Assembly: GCF_001598855.1 (NCBI RefSeq)
Contig: NZ_BCZS01000005.1
Location: 124,001-188,000, forward strand
Direction of reading: 5' to 3'
Origin: Pluralibacter gergoviae ATCC 33028 = NBRC 105706
Lineage (GTDB): Bacteria > Pseudomonadota > Gammaproteobacteria > Enterobacterales > Enterobacteriaceae
DNA length: 64,000 nucleotides
Shown in pieces: positions 51,504 through 60,604 of this stretch. Under the pieces are notes generated by a model. The model was not told the DNA's origin and made no database searches. It was given only the letters and a program-made list of their open reading frames with translations. Each line of letters starts with the position of its first letter. Within the stretch, counting starts at the first letter, position 1. The position numbers and the translations under genes are program-made.

Positions 51504-51522
51504 TATAATGAGAGTGATTATC
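51504..51522 (-). promoter_or_regulatory. Fur box of iroN
   Basis: On the minus strand GATAATCACTCTCATTATA matches the 19-bp Fur consensus GATAATGATAATCATTATC in 14 positions. It lies 50-68 bp before the iroN start. Further GAGAATC and GATTATC half-sites flank it. Iron repression of iroN-iroE is predicted. Confidence 0.85.
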
Positions 51523-51584
51523 AATAACAATAATGGGAATAATAAGGGTATCAGCAGATATAAAATTACGCAGCGGATTGGGGG

Positions 51585-51608
51585 TCCCGCCGCCGGTCGG
51601 CGGCGGGA
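51585..51608 (-). terminator. Hairpin after gcd
   Basis: TCCCGCCGCC (51585-51594) pairs perfectly with GGCGGCGGGA (51599-51608). It lies 12 bp after the gcd stop on the minus strand. No T-run follows, so termination may be incomplete. Confidence 0.55.
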
Positions 51609-51620
51609 AAGTGGGGCAGG

Positions 51621-54011
51621 TTACTTCGCGTCGTCCGGCAGGGCGTAAGCGACGATGTAGTCGCCCATTTTAGTGCCAAACGAACCGTGACCACCGGCGG
51701 AGATGACCACGTACTGCTTGCCGTTAACCTCATAGGTCATCGGCGTTGCCTGACCGCCGGCGGGCAGGCGGCCCTCCCACAGACGTTTACCGTTAGTCAT
51801 ATTGTATGCCCGCAGGTAGTTATCCGCAGTGGCGGCGATGAACAGCACGTTACCGGCGGTAGAGATAGGTCCGCCCAGCATCGGCATCCCCATATTAAAC
51901 GGCAGCTTGAACGGCAGCGTGAAGCCCATATTATCCGTCGGCGTACCGATGCGTTTTTTCCACGCCACTTTATTGGTTTTCAGATCCAGCGCCGAGATAT
52001 AGCCCCAGGCGGGCTGTTTGCACGGCAGGCCAATCGGCGACAGGAAGGCATTCAGCGTTACGCCGAACGGCACGCCGTACTGCGGCTGGATGCCGCTTTC
52101 GGTGCCGGAGCCTTTCGCGCCTTCCGGCGGCTCAATCGGATTGCCCGGGCCGCGCGGGATCAGGCGGGAGACGAACGGCAGCGCCATCGGGTTGGAGATA
52201 GCGACCTGACGGTGCGGATCGATAGAGATGCCGCCCCACTCAAACATACCGAGGTTACCCGGGAACACCAGCGTGCCCTGCTCAGACGGCGGGGTGAAGA
52301 TCCCTTCGTAGCGCAGGCGGTGGAAAATGACCCGGCACATCAGCTGATCGAACATGGTGGCGCCCCACATGTCCTTACCGCTCAGGTTTTTCTCCGGGCG
52401 GAAGCTCAGGTCGGAGAAGGGCTGGGTCGGGCTCAGGCGGTCACCTTTTGCCGGTCCCTGCGGCACCGGTTTTTCCGGCGCCGGAACAACCGGCTGGCCG
52501 GTGCGGCGATCGAGCACGAAGATATTGCCGGTCTTCGCCGGGGCATAAATGACCGGCACGGTTTTACCGTCCACGGTAATGTCAGCCAGCGTCGGCTGCG
52601 CAGGCAGGTCCATGTCCCACAGATCGTGGTGCACGGTCTGGTAACTCCACGCCAGCTTGCCGGTGGTGGCATTCAGCGCCAGCACTGCGCTGGCGTAGCG
52701 CTCCTGCTCCGGCGTGCGGTGGCCGCCCCAGATGTCCGGGGTGGTGACGCCCATCGGCAGATAGACGATATCCAGCTTCGCATCGTAGGCCGCCGGTGCC
52801 CAGGAGTTCGGGGAGTTGAGGGTGAAGCTGTGTTCATCAGCCGGGATAGCGTTCGGATCTTTGGCGCCCGGATCGAAAACCCACAGCAGCTTGCCGGTGT
52901 TAACGTCAAAACCGCGGATCGCGCCGGAGGCTTCGCGGTTGGAGAAGTTATCGGTCACCGCACCGGCGATAACGATAGTGGTATCGGTCACGATCGGCGG
53001 CGAGGTCGGCTCATACATGCCCGGCGTCGTCACCGGCTGGTGTTTCTGCAGATCCAGCTCGCCTTTATTGGCAAAGGATTCGCACGGCTTGCCGGTTTCG
53101 GCATTGATAGCGAACAGGCGACCATCGTTTACCGGCAGCAGAATGCGGCGCGGGCAGTCGGCAACGGCATCTGCCGGGGCGCTTTCTGCTTTCGCCTCAT
53201 GATAAGAGACGCCGCGGCAGGTCACGTGCTGGAAAGAGGGATCGGTTTTCAGCTGCGGATCGAAGCGCCACTTCTCTTTACCGGTGGCGGCATCCAGCGC
53301 GAACAGCATCTGGTGGGCGGTGCAGAGGTAGAGCGTATCGCCGACTTTGATCGGCGTCACTTCATTGGTGATTTCACCGGGATCGGTCTCGCGCTTGACG
53401 TCGCCGGTCCGGAATACCCACGCCTCTTTCAGCTGGTGGACGTTATCGGCGTTAATCTGCTTGAGCGGCGACCAGCGCTGCCCTTCCTGATTGCGGCCGT
53501 AGGCCGGCCAGTCGCCGTCGGCAATCCGGGAGTCAGGCTCCGCCTGAGTCGCTTCTGCGCTCAGGGTGCCGTTAATCTCCTGCGGATCGTTAAATCCGGC
53601 CCAGGTCAGCATACCGGCGCTTATCAGCAGTACCAGCACCAGGACCGGCACGGCGCCGGCGGCCGGCAGCGCCAGGCGACGCCAGACGAAGGGCAGGATC
53701 AGCCAGATGCCGAAGAACACCAGCACGTCGCAGCGCGGGGTCAGCGCCCAGAAGTCGAAGCCGACCTCCCAGACGCTCCACAGCATGGTGACCAGCAGCA
53801 GCAGGGCATAAATCCACAGCGCCGAGCGCTTGCCGTGCCAGAGTTTGAGCGTCACGCCGAGCATTGCCAGCCCGGCGAGGGGGTAGTACCACGAGCCGCC
53901 AATGGCGACCAGCCATACTCCGCCAATCAGTAAATAGAGCCCGCAGAGGGCGGCAAACAGCGCCGTTAGCTTCACCAGAAGCCCGGGTCGTTGCTGAAAT
54001 GTATCTGCCAT
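51621..54011 (-). CDS. gcd: PQQ-dependent membrane glucose dehydrogenase Gcd
   Basis: Quinoprotein that oxidises glucose to gluconolactone in the periplasm and feeds electrons to ubiquinone. The start at 54011 gives 796 residues, the E. coli length. The first 150 residues hold about five membrane helices (LTALFAALCGLYLLIGGVWL and others). The periplasmic eight-bladed propeller has repeated tryptophan motifs, for example NEVTPIKVGDTLYLCTAH and TTGKLAWSYQTVHHDLWDMD. No pqq genes are in this window, so the cofactor must be made elsewhere or taken up. A CRP-like site lies upstream. The salmochelin locus now separates it from cueO. Confidence 0.97.
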   Translation of the reverse strand: MADTFQQRPGLLVKLTALFAALCGLYLLIGGVWLVAIGGSWYYPLAGLAMLGVTLKLWHGKRSALWIYALLLLVTMLWSVWEVGFDFWALTPRCDVLVFFGIWLILPFVWRRLALPAAGAVPVLVLVLLISAGMLTWAGFNDPQEINGTLSAEATQAEPDSRIADGDWPAYGRNQEGQRWSPLKQINADNVHQLKEAWVFRTGDVKRETDPGEITNEVTPIKVGDTLYLCTAHQMLFALDAATGKEKWRFDPQLKTDPSFQHVTCRGVSYHEAKAESAPADAVADCPRRILLPVNDGRLFAINAETGKPCESFANKGELDLQKHQPVTTPGMYEPTSPPIVTDTTIVIAGAVTDNFSNREASGAIRGFDVNTGKLLWVFDPGAKDPNAIPADEHSFTLNSPNSWAPAAYDAKLDIVYLPMGVTTPDIWGGHRTPEQERYASAVLALNATTGKLAWSYQTVHHDLWDMDLPAQPTLADITVDGKTVPVIYAPAKTGNIFVLDRRTGQPVVPAPEKPVPQGPAKGDRLSPTQPFSDLSFRPEKNLSGKDMWGATMFDQLMCRVIFHRLRYEGIFTPPSEQGTLVFPGNLGMFEWGGISIDPHRQVAISNPMALPFVSRLIPRGPGNPIEPPEGAKGSGTESGIQPQYGVPFGVTLNAFLSPIGLPCKQPAWGYISALDLKTNKVAWKKRIGTPTDNMGFTLPFKLPFNMGMPMLGGPISTAGNVLFIAATADNYLRAYNMTNGKRLWEGRLPAGGQATPMTYEVNGKQYVVISAGGHGSFGTKMGDYIVAYALPDDAK

Positions 54012-54071
54012 AGAAAAATCCCTGTTAATGGTTAATTTTTTTTGTAGCAATTAAGTATAGAATTTAACAAC

Positions 54072-54087
54072 AGTGATCGGTATCACA
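54072..54087. promoter_or_regulatory. CRP-like site upstream of gcd
   Basis: AGTGATCGGTATCACA matches TGTGA-N6-TCACA in nine of ten defined bases. It is 61-76 bp before the gcd start. A minus-strand -10-like TATACT lies at 54058 to 54053. With this geometry CRP would cover the -35 area, consistent with the reported negative effect of cAMP-CRP on gcd in E. coli. Confidence 0.65.
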
Positions 54088-54267
54088 AATATTGCTTTCC
54101 AGGCGATCGCCGCCGGCGAACAAATAAACAGCAAGCCTGATTATTCGCCGAAATAAGCCATTGAGAGATAAAGGTCATTGGGGGAAATTTCCGCTGAATC
54201 AGCTTATTAACGGCGAAAACCATCGCCGTTAATTCCGTTTATATTTGCGGGGATATAACGGGGAAAA

Positions 54268-55017
54268 TTATTTATTTTTATATTGCCAGCCGTCGAGCGT
54301 GGCTTTTGACCAGGCGCCGTAGCCGGCATTGGGCAGCACAATCCAGTCATCGCCGAAATGCGCCGCGCTCGCCTCAACCAGTTTGCGCTGCTCCTCCGTC
54401 GGCTTTTTATTTTTAAACTGCGCGGCGAAGTCAGGCAGGCTGTCGCCAAACAGCATAATGATTTGGTGATTTTTTAAAATTGACTGGCGGCGCTCCTCCT
54501 TGGAGGTGGCATCAAGCAGCACGCTCTGCTCTGAGACCTGCGGCAGGCCGAGGGATTTAAGGGTGGCAAGCGTAGCCTGCTTATTCTGCTGGGTGCGGTC
54601 AGAAACGTAAAAAATCGCCACGCCGGCGCGGTTAACCTCGTCAAGAAACGCCTTCGCGCCGGGAATAAGCGTCGGCTTGCCGTGCTTCTCCCAGTCACCC
54701 CAGGTATCCCAGGCGGTATAGTCGTGGCAGTTTTGCATATCGCGCACCAGCAGCGCGGCGTTATCCAGCACCGTTTCATCCAGATCCAGCACCACCGCGC
54801 CTTTATCCGGCGACGCCAGGTTTTTCACTTTCTGGCGAAAGCGCTCGGCGGCAAAGCGGTACGTCTGCAGCTGCAGGGCCATGATTTCGGCAGACTTTTG
54901 CTGATAGCGTAGCGCCATCTCATAAATCTGCGGCTCGCACAGGGTGCGATTGGCCGCCAGCGCGGGGGCGCCCAGCAGCGGCAGAGTGAACAGCAGCGTT
55001 TTGGTTATCGTCTTCAT
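54268..55017 (-). CDS. Class C acid phosphatase, HAD superfamily (e(P4)-like)
   Basis: Predicted periplasmic phosphomonoesterase/5'-nucleotidase. The product is 249 residues. A signal peptide covers residues 1 to about 21 (KTITKTLLFTLPLLGAPALA, then ANRT). The HAD motif I is VVLDLDETVLDN, a further aspartate-rich motif is IMLFGDSLPDFAAQF, and the lysine motif lies between. Relatives such as Haemophilus e(P4) are lipoproteins, but no lipobox cysteine is seen here, so this form should be soluble. It sits between gcd and hpt, adjacent in E. coli, and is divergent from hpt. A link to nucleotide salvage through Hpt is possible but unproven. Confidence 0.85.
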   Translation of the reverse strand: MKTITKTLLFTLPLLGAPALAANRTLCEPQIYEMALRYQQKSAEIMALQLQTYRFAAERFRQKVKNLASPDKGAVVLDLDETVLDNAALLVRDMQNCHDYTAWDTWGDWEKHGKPTLIPGAKAFLDEVNRAGVAIFYVSDRTQQNKQATLATLKSLGLPQVSEQSVLLDATSKEERRQSILKNHQIIMLFGDSLPDFAAQFKNKKPTEEQRKLVEASAAHFGDDWIVLPNAGYGAWSKATLDGWQYKNK

Positions 55018-55234
55018 GAATATTCCCGGTTAGCTCCATCAGAAATCGCGCAAGCGTAAACACCGAGTATGGCAAAATGATGACGGCCGCGCGGGCCGCC
55101 CGGCGACTCCTTTTTATCTCTGCTCGTCAATACGGTATACTCGCCCCCTTTCTGGCGTACGCCTGCTCTCGTATATATAGCGAAGATGCAGAGTTTAAAT
55201 AGATTTAACTGATTAAATTCAGTGAGATATTGAA

Positions 55235-55774
55235 ATGAAGAAGCATACTGTTGAAGTAATGATCCCGGAAGCCGAGATTAAAGCCCGCATCGCTGAGCTG
55301 GGGCGTGAAATTAATGAACGCTATCAGGACAGCGGCAGCGATATGGTGCTGGTGGGCCTGCTGCGCGGCTCGTTCATGTTTATGGCCGATCTGTGCCGGG
55401 AAGTGCAGGTGCCCCATGAAGTCGATTTTATGACGGCCTCCAGCTACGGCAGCGGTATGTCCACCACCCGCGACGTCAAAATCCTCAAAGATCTGGATGA
55501 GGACATTCGCGGTAAAGACGTGCTGATCGTTGAGGACATCATCGATTCCGGTAATACGCTCTCCCGCGTGCGCGAGATCCTGCGCCTGCGCGAGCCGAAG
55601 TCGCTGGCTATCTGCACCCTGCTGGATAAGCCCGAGCGCCGCGAAGTGGATGTGCCGGTGGAGTTCGTCGGCTTTACCATTCCGGATGAGTTCGTGGTGG
55701 GGTACGGTATCGACTACGCGCAGCACTATCGCCATCTGCCGTACGTCGGCAAAGTGGTGATGCTGGAAGATTAA
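55235..55774 (+). CDS. hpt: Hypoxanthine phosphoribosyltransferase Hpt
   Basis: Purine salvage enzyme converting hypoxanthine (and guanine more weakly) with PRPP to IMP/GMP. The product is 179 residues. The PRPP-binding loop is [14 protein letters not shown]. The flexible-loop region [15 protein letters not shown] and the purine site [20 protein letters not shown] are typical. The gene is monocistronic and is closed by a terminator that overlaps the stop of can. Confidence 0.98.
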   Translation: MKKHTVEVMIPEAEIKARIAELGREINERYQDSGSDMVLVGLLRGSFMFMADLCREVQVPHEVDFMTASSYGSGMSTTRDVKILKDLDEDIRGKDVLIVEDIIDSGNTLSRVREILRLREPKSLAICTLLDKPERREVDVPVEFVGFTIPDEFVVGYGIDYAQHYRHLPYVGKVVMLED

Positions 55775-55797
55775 GCCCGCCGACGGCGGTAAAAGAG

Positions 55798-55830
55798 CCC
55801 CGATAGCCTGGCGCCATCGGGGATTTTTTT
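55798..55830. terminator. Shared hpt/can terminator
   Basis: CCCCGAT (55798-55804) pairs with ATCGGGG (55816-55822) and seven T follow at 55824-55830. It lies 24 bp after the hpt stop. The T-run overlaps the stop codon of the converging can gene. Confidence 0.88.
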
Positions 55831-56491
55831 ATTTGTGGTTAACGTGCTTGCGGTGCAGGTTAGAGATGCCTTTGCGGTAGTGCTGCTCAAGGCTTTCGCG
55901 GTTGGTGGCGGTGACGTCGAGATCGCGCAGCAGGCCGTCGTGAATACCGTAGGCCCAGCCGTGAATCGTGACCTTCTGGCCGCGCTTCCACGCGGACTGC
56001 ATGATGGTGGAGTGGCCGAGGTTATAGACCTGCTCCATGACGTTCAGCTCGCACAGGGTGTCCATGCGGCGCTCTGCCGGCATTTCGCCGAGCAGGGAGC
56101 TGTGCTTAAACCAGATATCGCGGATGTGCAGCAGCCAGTTGTTGATAAGCCCCAGCTCCGGGTTTTCAACTGCCGCCTGCACGCCGCCGCAGCCGTAGTG
56201 GCCGCAGATGATGATATGCTCAACCTCAAGCACATCAACGGCGTACTGGACGACGGAGAGGCAGTTGAGGTCGGTGTGAATCACGAGGTTGGCGACGTTG
56301 CGGTGAACGAACAGTTCGCCTGGCTCAAGGCCGGTGAGGCGTTCAGCGGGAACGCGGCTATCGGAACATCCAATCCATAGAAAGCGCGGTTTCTGCGCCT
56401 GCGCCAGCTTTTCAAAAAAGCCGGAATCCTCTTCCACCAGCATCTTTGACCATAGTGCGTTATTGCTGATGAGTGTATCTATATCTTTCAT
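55829..56491 (-). CDS. can: Beta-carbonic anhydrase Can
   Basis: Zinc enzyme that interconverts CO2 and bicarbonate, needed for growth in air. The start at 56491 ([20 protein letters not shown]) gives 220 residues, the E. coli length. Zinc ligands and the catalytic Asp-Arg pair are in [14 protein letters not shown]; the remaining His and Cys ligands are in [15 protein letters not shown]. It is divergent from yadG over 105 bp. No good ribosome site precedes the ATG. Confidence 0.98.
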   Translation of the reverse strand: MKDIDTLISNNALWSKMLVEEDSGFFEKLAQAQKPRFLWIGCSDSRVPAERLTGLEPGELFVHRNVANLVIHTDLNCLSVVQYAVDVLEVEHIIICGHYGCGGVQAAVENPELGLINNWLLHIRDIWFKHSSLLGEMPAERRMDTLCELNVMEQVYNLGHSTIMQSAWKRGQKVTIHGWAYGIHDGLLRDLDVTATNRESLEQHYRKGISNLHRKHVNHK

Positions 56492-56596
56492 GGAGGTTAA
56501 CAACCTGTAAACGAGCAATTTCGTTGCGCTAATATAGGTCAACTTGGCCCTGTTGGAAACCTTACAACGACGCAAGACCTTAAAAAGAGAACTGGA

Positions 56597-57523
56597 ATGA
56601 CCATTGCACTGGAACTGAAAGATCTAAAAAAAACCTACCCCGGCGGCGTGCAGGCGCTGCGCGGCATCGACCTTCAGGTCGAGGCCGGGGACTTCTATGC
56701 CCTGCTCGGGCCGAACGGCGCGGGCAAATCAACCACCATCGGCATCATCAGCTCGCTGGTGAATAAAACCTCCGGCAGCGTTAACGTCTTCGGCTACGAT
56801 CTGGATAAAGAGGTGGTCAACGCCAAACGCCAGCTTGGCCTGGTGCCGCAGGAGTTCAACTTCAATCCGTTCGAGACGGTGCAGCAGATCGTGGTTAACC
56901 AGGCAGGCTACTACGGCGTCGAGCGCAAAGAGGCGATAGCGCGCAGCGAAAAATACCTCAACCAGCTCGATCTCTGGGGAAAGCGCAACGAACGCGCGCG
57001 GATGCTCTCCGGCGGCATGAAGCGCCGGCTGATGATTGCCAGGGCGCTGATGCACGAGCCAAAGCTGCTTATTCTCGATGAGCCGACCGCCGGCGTGGAT
57101 ATCGAACTGCGCCGCTCGATGTGGACCTTTCTCAAAGACCTCAATAACCGGGGCACCACCATCATTCTCACCACCCACTATCTGGAAGAGGCCGAAATGC
57201 TCTGCCGCAACATCGGCATCATTCAGCACGGCGCGCTGGTCGAGAACACGTCGATGAAGAACCTGCTGTCGAAGCTCAAGTCGGAGACCTTTATCCTCGA
57301 TCTGGCGCCGAAAAGCCCGCTGCCGACGCTTGCAGGCTACCAGTACCGGCTGGTGGATACCGCCACGCTGGAGGTAGAGGTGCTGCGCGAGCAGGGCATT
57401 AACAGCGTGTTTACCCAGCTGAGCGAGCAGGGCGTGCAGGTATTAAGTATGCGTAACAAGGCTAACCGTCTCGAGGAGCTGTTCGTCACGCTGGTTCACA
57501 AAAAGTCAGGAGAGCAGGCATGA
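56597..57523 (+). CDS. yadG: ABC transporter ATPase YadG
   Basis: ATP-binding subunit of an ABC-2 type exporter of unknown substrate. The product is 308 residues. Walker A is GPNGAGKST, the signature is LSGGMKRRL, Walker B is [12 protein letters not shown], and the switch histidine is in [11 protein letters not shown]. The C-terminal extension after residue 220 is that of drug or polysaccharide exporters of the CcmA type. It overlaps yadH by 4 bp (ATGA), so the two are coupled. Confidence 0.96.
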   Translation: MTIALELKDLKKTYPGGVQALRGIDLQVEAGDFYALLGPNGAGKSTTIGIISSLVNKTSGSVNVFGYDLDKEVVNAKRQLGLVPQEFNFNPFETVQQIVVNQAGYYGVERKEAIARSEKYLNQLDLWGKRNERARMLSGGMKRRLMIARALMHEPKLLILDEPTAGVDIELRRSMWTFLKDLNNRGTTIILTTHYLEEAEMLCRNIGIIQHGALVENTSMKNLLSKLKSETFILDLAPKSPLPTLAGYQYRLVDTATLEVEVLREQGINSVFTQLSEQGVQVLSMRNKANRLEELFVTLVHKKSGEQA

Positions 57524-58290
57524 TGCAGCTGTATTGGGTGGCGCTCAAGAGTATCTGGACTAAGGAAATCCAGCGCTTTATGCGTATCTGGATCCAGACC
57601 CTGGTGCCGCCGGTCATCACCATGACCCTTTACTTTATTATCTTCGGTAACCTGATAGGCTCCCGCATCGGCGATATGCACGGCTTTAGCTATATGCAGT
57701 TTATCGTACCGGGCCTTATCATGATGTCCGTTATCACCAACGCCTACGCCAACGTGGCCTCCTCATTTTTTGGCTCGAAGTTTCAGCGCAACATTGAGGA
57801 GCTGCTGGTGGCCCCGGTGCCGACCCACGTGATTATCGCCGGCTACGTCGGCGGCGGCGTGGCGCGCGGCCTGTGCGTGGGCATTCTGGTGACGGCGGTG
57901 TCGCTGTTCTTCGTGCCGTTCCAGGTGCACTCGTGGCTGTTTGTCGCCCTGACCCTGCTGCTGACGGCGATACTCTTCTCGCTCGCCGGGCTGCTCAATG
58001 CGATTTTCGCCAAAACCTTTGACGATATCAGCCTGATCCCGACCTTCGTGCTGACGCCGCTCACCTACCTCGGCGGGGTCTTTTACTCCCTGACCCTGCT
58101 GCCGCCGTTCTGGCAGGCGCTGTCGCACCTGAACCCTATTGTCTACATGATAAGCGGTTTCCGCTTCGGCTTCCTCGGCATCAGCGATGTACCGCTGCCG
58201 ACCACCTTCGGCGTGCTGGTACTGTTTATCGCAATCTTTTACCTGCTGTGCTGGTCTCTGATCCAGCGCGGGCGCGGTCTGCGCAGCTAA
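57520..58290 (+). CDS. yadH: ABC-2 type permease YadH
   Basis: Membrane subunit partnering YadG. The product is 256 residues with six membrane helices, including TLVPPVITMTLYFIIFGNLI near the start, LMMSVITNAYANVASSF-type sequence (here IMMSVITNAYANVASSFFGS) and AIFYLLCWSLIQRGRGLRS at the end. The ABC-2 signature NPIVYMISGFRFGFLG is near residue 205. The exported compound is unknown. A CT-rich inverted repeat follows the stop. Confidence 0.96.
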   Translation: MMQLYWVALKSIWTKEIQRFMRIWIQTLVPPVITMTLYFIIFGNLIGSRIGDMHGFSYMQFIVPGLIMMSVITNAYANVASSFFGSKFQRNIEELLVAPVPTHVIIAGYVGGGVARGLCVGILVTAVSLFFVPFQVHSWLFVALTLLLTAILFSLAGLLNAIFAKTFDDISLIPTFVLTPLTYLGGVFYSLTLLPPFWQALSHLNPIVYMISGFRFGFLGISDVPLPTTFGVLVLFIAIFYLLCWSLIQRGRGLRS

Positions 58291-58328
58291 CTTTCCCTTC
58301 TCCCTCTCTCCGCTCAGGAGGGAGGGAA
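58291..58328. repeat. CT-rich inverted repeat after yadH
   Basis: A run containing CCCTCTCTCC is followed by GGAGGGAGGG after a 5-base loop; eight to nine positions can pair. It resembles the repeats after acnB and between panD and panC, and may end the yadGH transcript. Confidence 0.5.
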
Positions 58329-58395
58329 TTTGATTGAACTCAGCATGTTCCGATCCCTACTCCGCTACACTACGTGCCAGCTAAGGAGCCGAGTG

Positions 58396-58836
58396 ATGCT
58401 AGGTTGGGTTATTGCCTGCCGCGATGAGTGCGCGCAGGTGCTGTTAGATAAACTGGAAAACGCGTTCGGGCCGCTGGCCCGCTGCCGGGCGATAAACTTC
58501 AGGCGCGGCATGAGCAGCAATATGCTGAGCCGGATGATGTGCGATGCGCTGCACGATACCGACGCCGGCGAGGGCGTTATCTTTCTGACCGACAAGTCCG
58601 GCGAAGCGCCTTACCGCACGGCCTCGCTGATGAGCCACAAGCATTCTCACTGCGAGGTTATTTCCGGCATCAGCTACGAACTGCTGGCGCAGATGCTGCC
58701 CCTGCGCGAAAGCCTCAGCAGCGAGGCGTTTCGCAACGCCATCGTCGCCCTGGACGCTGATAACGTCAGCAGTCTGTGGCACCAGCAGCAGAAAAATCCG
58801 CCGTTCGTGCTGCTGCACGACCTTTATGCCAGCTGA
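58396..58836 (+). CDS. yadI: PTS EIIA-Man-like protein YadI (histidine missing)
   Basis: Homologue of the IIA domain of mannose-type phosphotransferase systems; role unknown. The start at 58396 (MLGWVIACRDECAQVLLDKL) has AAGGAG seven bases upstream and gives 146 residues, as in E. coli. The first strand of IIA-Man proteins ends in a phosphorylatable histidine, but here the codon at residue 9 is CGC (Arg). The second conserved block GEGVIFLTDKSGEAPYRTAS and the segment SSLWHQQQKNPPFVL are kept. If no other histidine substitutes, the protein cannot accept phosphate. No partner IIB, IIC or IID gene is nearby. Confidence 0.88.
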   Translation: MLGWVIACRDECAQVLLDKLENAFGPLARCRAINFRRGMSSNMLSRMMCDALHDTDAGEGVIFLTDKSGEAPYRTASLMSHKHSHCEVISGISYELLAQMLPLRESLSSEAFRNAIVALDADNVSSLWHQQQKNPPFVLLHDLYAS

Positions 58837-58881
58837 GCGAGATTTTTGCTACAATCAGCGCATTCTATTTTGCCGGTTAAG

Positions 58882-60108
58882 ATGATGCTGACTCGCCTTC
58901 TTCTCTGCTGCCTGCTGCTGGTCTGCACCAGCGCGTCGGCCGCCGCGCGCTATATGCAGACCACCGAGAATGCCGCCGTCTGGGGGCTGGTCGGCGATCG
59001 CGTGGTGACCGTCGGCAATATTCGCGCCGGACAGCGGCTGGCGGTCACGCCCACCGCCACGGACGCCTGGCAATTCCGCTTTGGCTTTGGCATCGGCTAT
59101 ATCGACAGAGGCCATCTGGCGCCGGTGCGGGGTAAACCTCACCTGCAGGATCCGCTCGGGGATTTGCAAAAGCCGCCCGGTAATCTCAACCTGGTCACCT
59201 GGCGCGACACGCCGGTCTATACCGCGCCCGACGCGCGCAGCCCGCGCTTTGGCACCCTGGCGGACAACCTGCGCTATCCGATCCAGAGCCGGCTGAAGGA
59301 CCGGCTTAACGTTACCTGGATGCAGATCCGCATCGGCGATCGGCTGGCGTGGGTCAGCGGCCTCGACGCGCAGCTGGACGAGGGCATCCCGGTCCTCACG
59401 TATCACCACCTGCTGCGCGATGAAGAGAATGTCCGCTTTCGCCACACCTCGACCACCACCTCGGTGCGCGCCTTCAGCAACCAGATGACCTGGCTGCGCG
59501 ATCGGGGCTACGCCACTCTGACGATGTACCAGCTTGAGGACTATCTGTATAACCGGCGCAACCTGCCGGGCAGGGCGGTGGTGCTCACCTTTGACGATGG
59601 GCTGAAGTCGATTTATCGCTATGCGTATCCCATCCTCCGCGACTACGGCTTTAAGGCGACGGCTTTTATCGTGTCATCGCGCATCAAGCGGCATCCGCAG
59701 AAGTGGGATCCGAAATCGCTGCAGTTTCTCAGCGTGCCGGAGCTTGCGCAGATGCGCGACGTATTTGACTACCAGTCCCACACCCACTTTCTGCACCGCG
59801 TCGACGGCGACCATCGGCCGGTGCTGCTCGATCGCAGCTATCACAATATTCTGTTCGATTTTACCCGCTCGCGCCGGGCGCTGGCGCAGTTCAATCCGCA
59901 CGTTTTCTCTCTCTCATATCCGTTTGGCGGCTACAACGCGAAGGCCGTTGAGGCGGCGCGGGCCGCGGGATTTCATCTGGCGGTGACGACGGTGAAGGGG
60001 AAGGTGAGGCCGGGGGATAATCCGCTGCTGCTGAAGAGGCTCTATATTCTGCGCACCGATTCGCTGGAGACGATGGCGCGGCTGGTCGGCAACCAGCCGC
60101 GAGCGTAG
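58882..60108 (+). CDS. yadE: Polysaccharide deacetylase-family protein YadE
   Basis: Predicted exported carbohydrate esterase (CE4/NodB fold) of unknown substrate. It is 408 residues from the ATG at 58882; a -10-like TACAAT at 58850 makes any earlier start unlikely. A signal peptide spans about residues 1-22 ([20 protein letters not shown]). Residues 25-170 resemble SH3-like domains. The NodB domain has motif 1 [16 protein letters not shown] and the metal histidines in [13 protein letters not shown]. The sequence [20 protein letters not shown] is the third motif. The 3' end is 4 bp from panD, convergent. Confidence 0.93.
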   Translation: MMLTRLLLCCLLLVCTSASAAARYMQTTENAAVWGLVGDRVVTVGNIRAGQRLAVTPTATDAWQFRFGFGIGYIDRGHLAPVRGKPHLQDPLGDLQKPPGNLNLVTWRDTPVYTAPDARSPRFGTLADNLRYPIQSRLKDRLNVTWMQIRIGDRLAWVSGLDAQLDEGIPVLTYHHLLRDEENVRFRHTSTTTSVRAFSNQMTWLRDRGYATLTMYQLEDYLYNRRNLPGRAVVLTFDDGLKSIYRYAYPILRDYGFKATAFIVSSRIKRHPQKWDPKSLQFLSVPELAQMRDVFDYQSHTHFLHRVDGDHRPVLLDRSYHNILFDFTRSRRALAQFNPHVFSLSYPFGGYNAKAVEAARAAGFHLAVTTVKGKVRPGDNPLLLKRLYILRTDSLETMARLVGNQPRA

Positions 60109-60112
60109 TTAA

Positions 60113-60493
60113 TCAGGCAACCTGCACCGGAATAGCCTTCGCGGTACGCTTCATTTCGTTATCGCCCTCGAAGTAGGCCACTTTCGGCCGCCAGGTGCGG
60201 GCCTCCTCGTCCGGCATGGTGACGAAGCTTGCGATAATCACAATATCGCCCACCGAGGCGCAGTGCGCGGCGGCGCCGTTCACCGAGATGATGCGCGAAC
60301 CTCGCTCGGCGGCAATCGCATAGGTGGAGAAGCGCTTGCCGTTGCTGACGTTCCAGATGTCGATCGCTTCGTTTTCCAGAATACCCGCCGCGTCGAGGAA
60401 GTCCTGGTCAATGGCGCAGGAGCCTTCGTAGTGCAGGTCAGCCTGAGTGACCTTCACGCGGTGCAGTTTGCCCTGCAGCATAGTACGAATCAT
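60113..60493 (-). CDS. panD: Aspartate 1-decarboxylase PanD
   Basis: Makes beta-alanine for pantothenate. The product is 126 residues, the family length. The proenzyme cleaves at G24-S25 in [16 protein letters not shown], and S25 becomes the pyruvoyl cofactor. Other active-site sequence is [17 protein letters not shown] and [17 protein letters not shown]. In E. coli yadD lies between panD and panC; here only 111 bp with a CT/GA-rich inverted repeat remain. Confidence 0.98.
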   Translation of the reverse strand: MIRTMLQGKLHRVKVTQADLHYEGSCAIDQDFLDAAGILENEAIDIWNVSNGKRFSTYAIAAERGSRIISVNGAAAHCASVGDIVIIASFVTMPDEEARTWRPKVAYFEGDNEMKRTAKAIPVQVA

Positions 60494-60526
60494 AGTGTTT
60501 ACCTTGTTACCGTTTACTGTGGTTGC

Positions 60527-60560
60527 CCCTCCCCCGGCAGAGCGCCAGGGTGAGGGGAAA
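60527..60560. repeat. CT/GA-rich inverted repeat between panC and panD
   Basis: CCCCTCCCCC and a complementary GGTGAGGGG face each other across GGCAGAGCGCCA. It is similar in type to the repeats after acnB and yadH. No gene is seen in this 111-bp gap. Confidence 0.5.
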
Positions 60561-60604
60561 AACGCTCAACATCCAACCAGTATCGCCCGCGAACTCAGCG
60601 GCGT

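Noticed and set aside
41700-51620. Direct repeats or att sites flanking the iro locus
   Set aside because: I compared the sequence at both edges by eye and found no shared repeat longer than a few bases.
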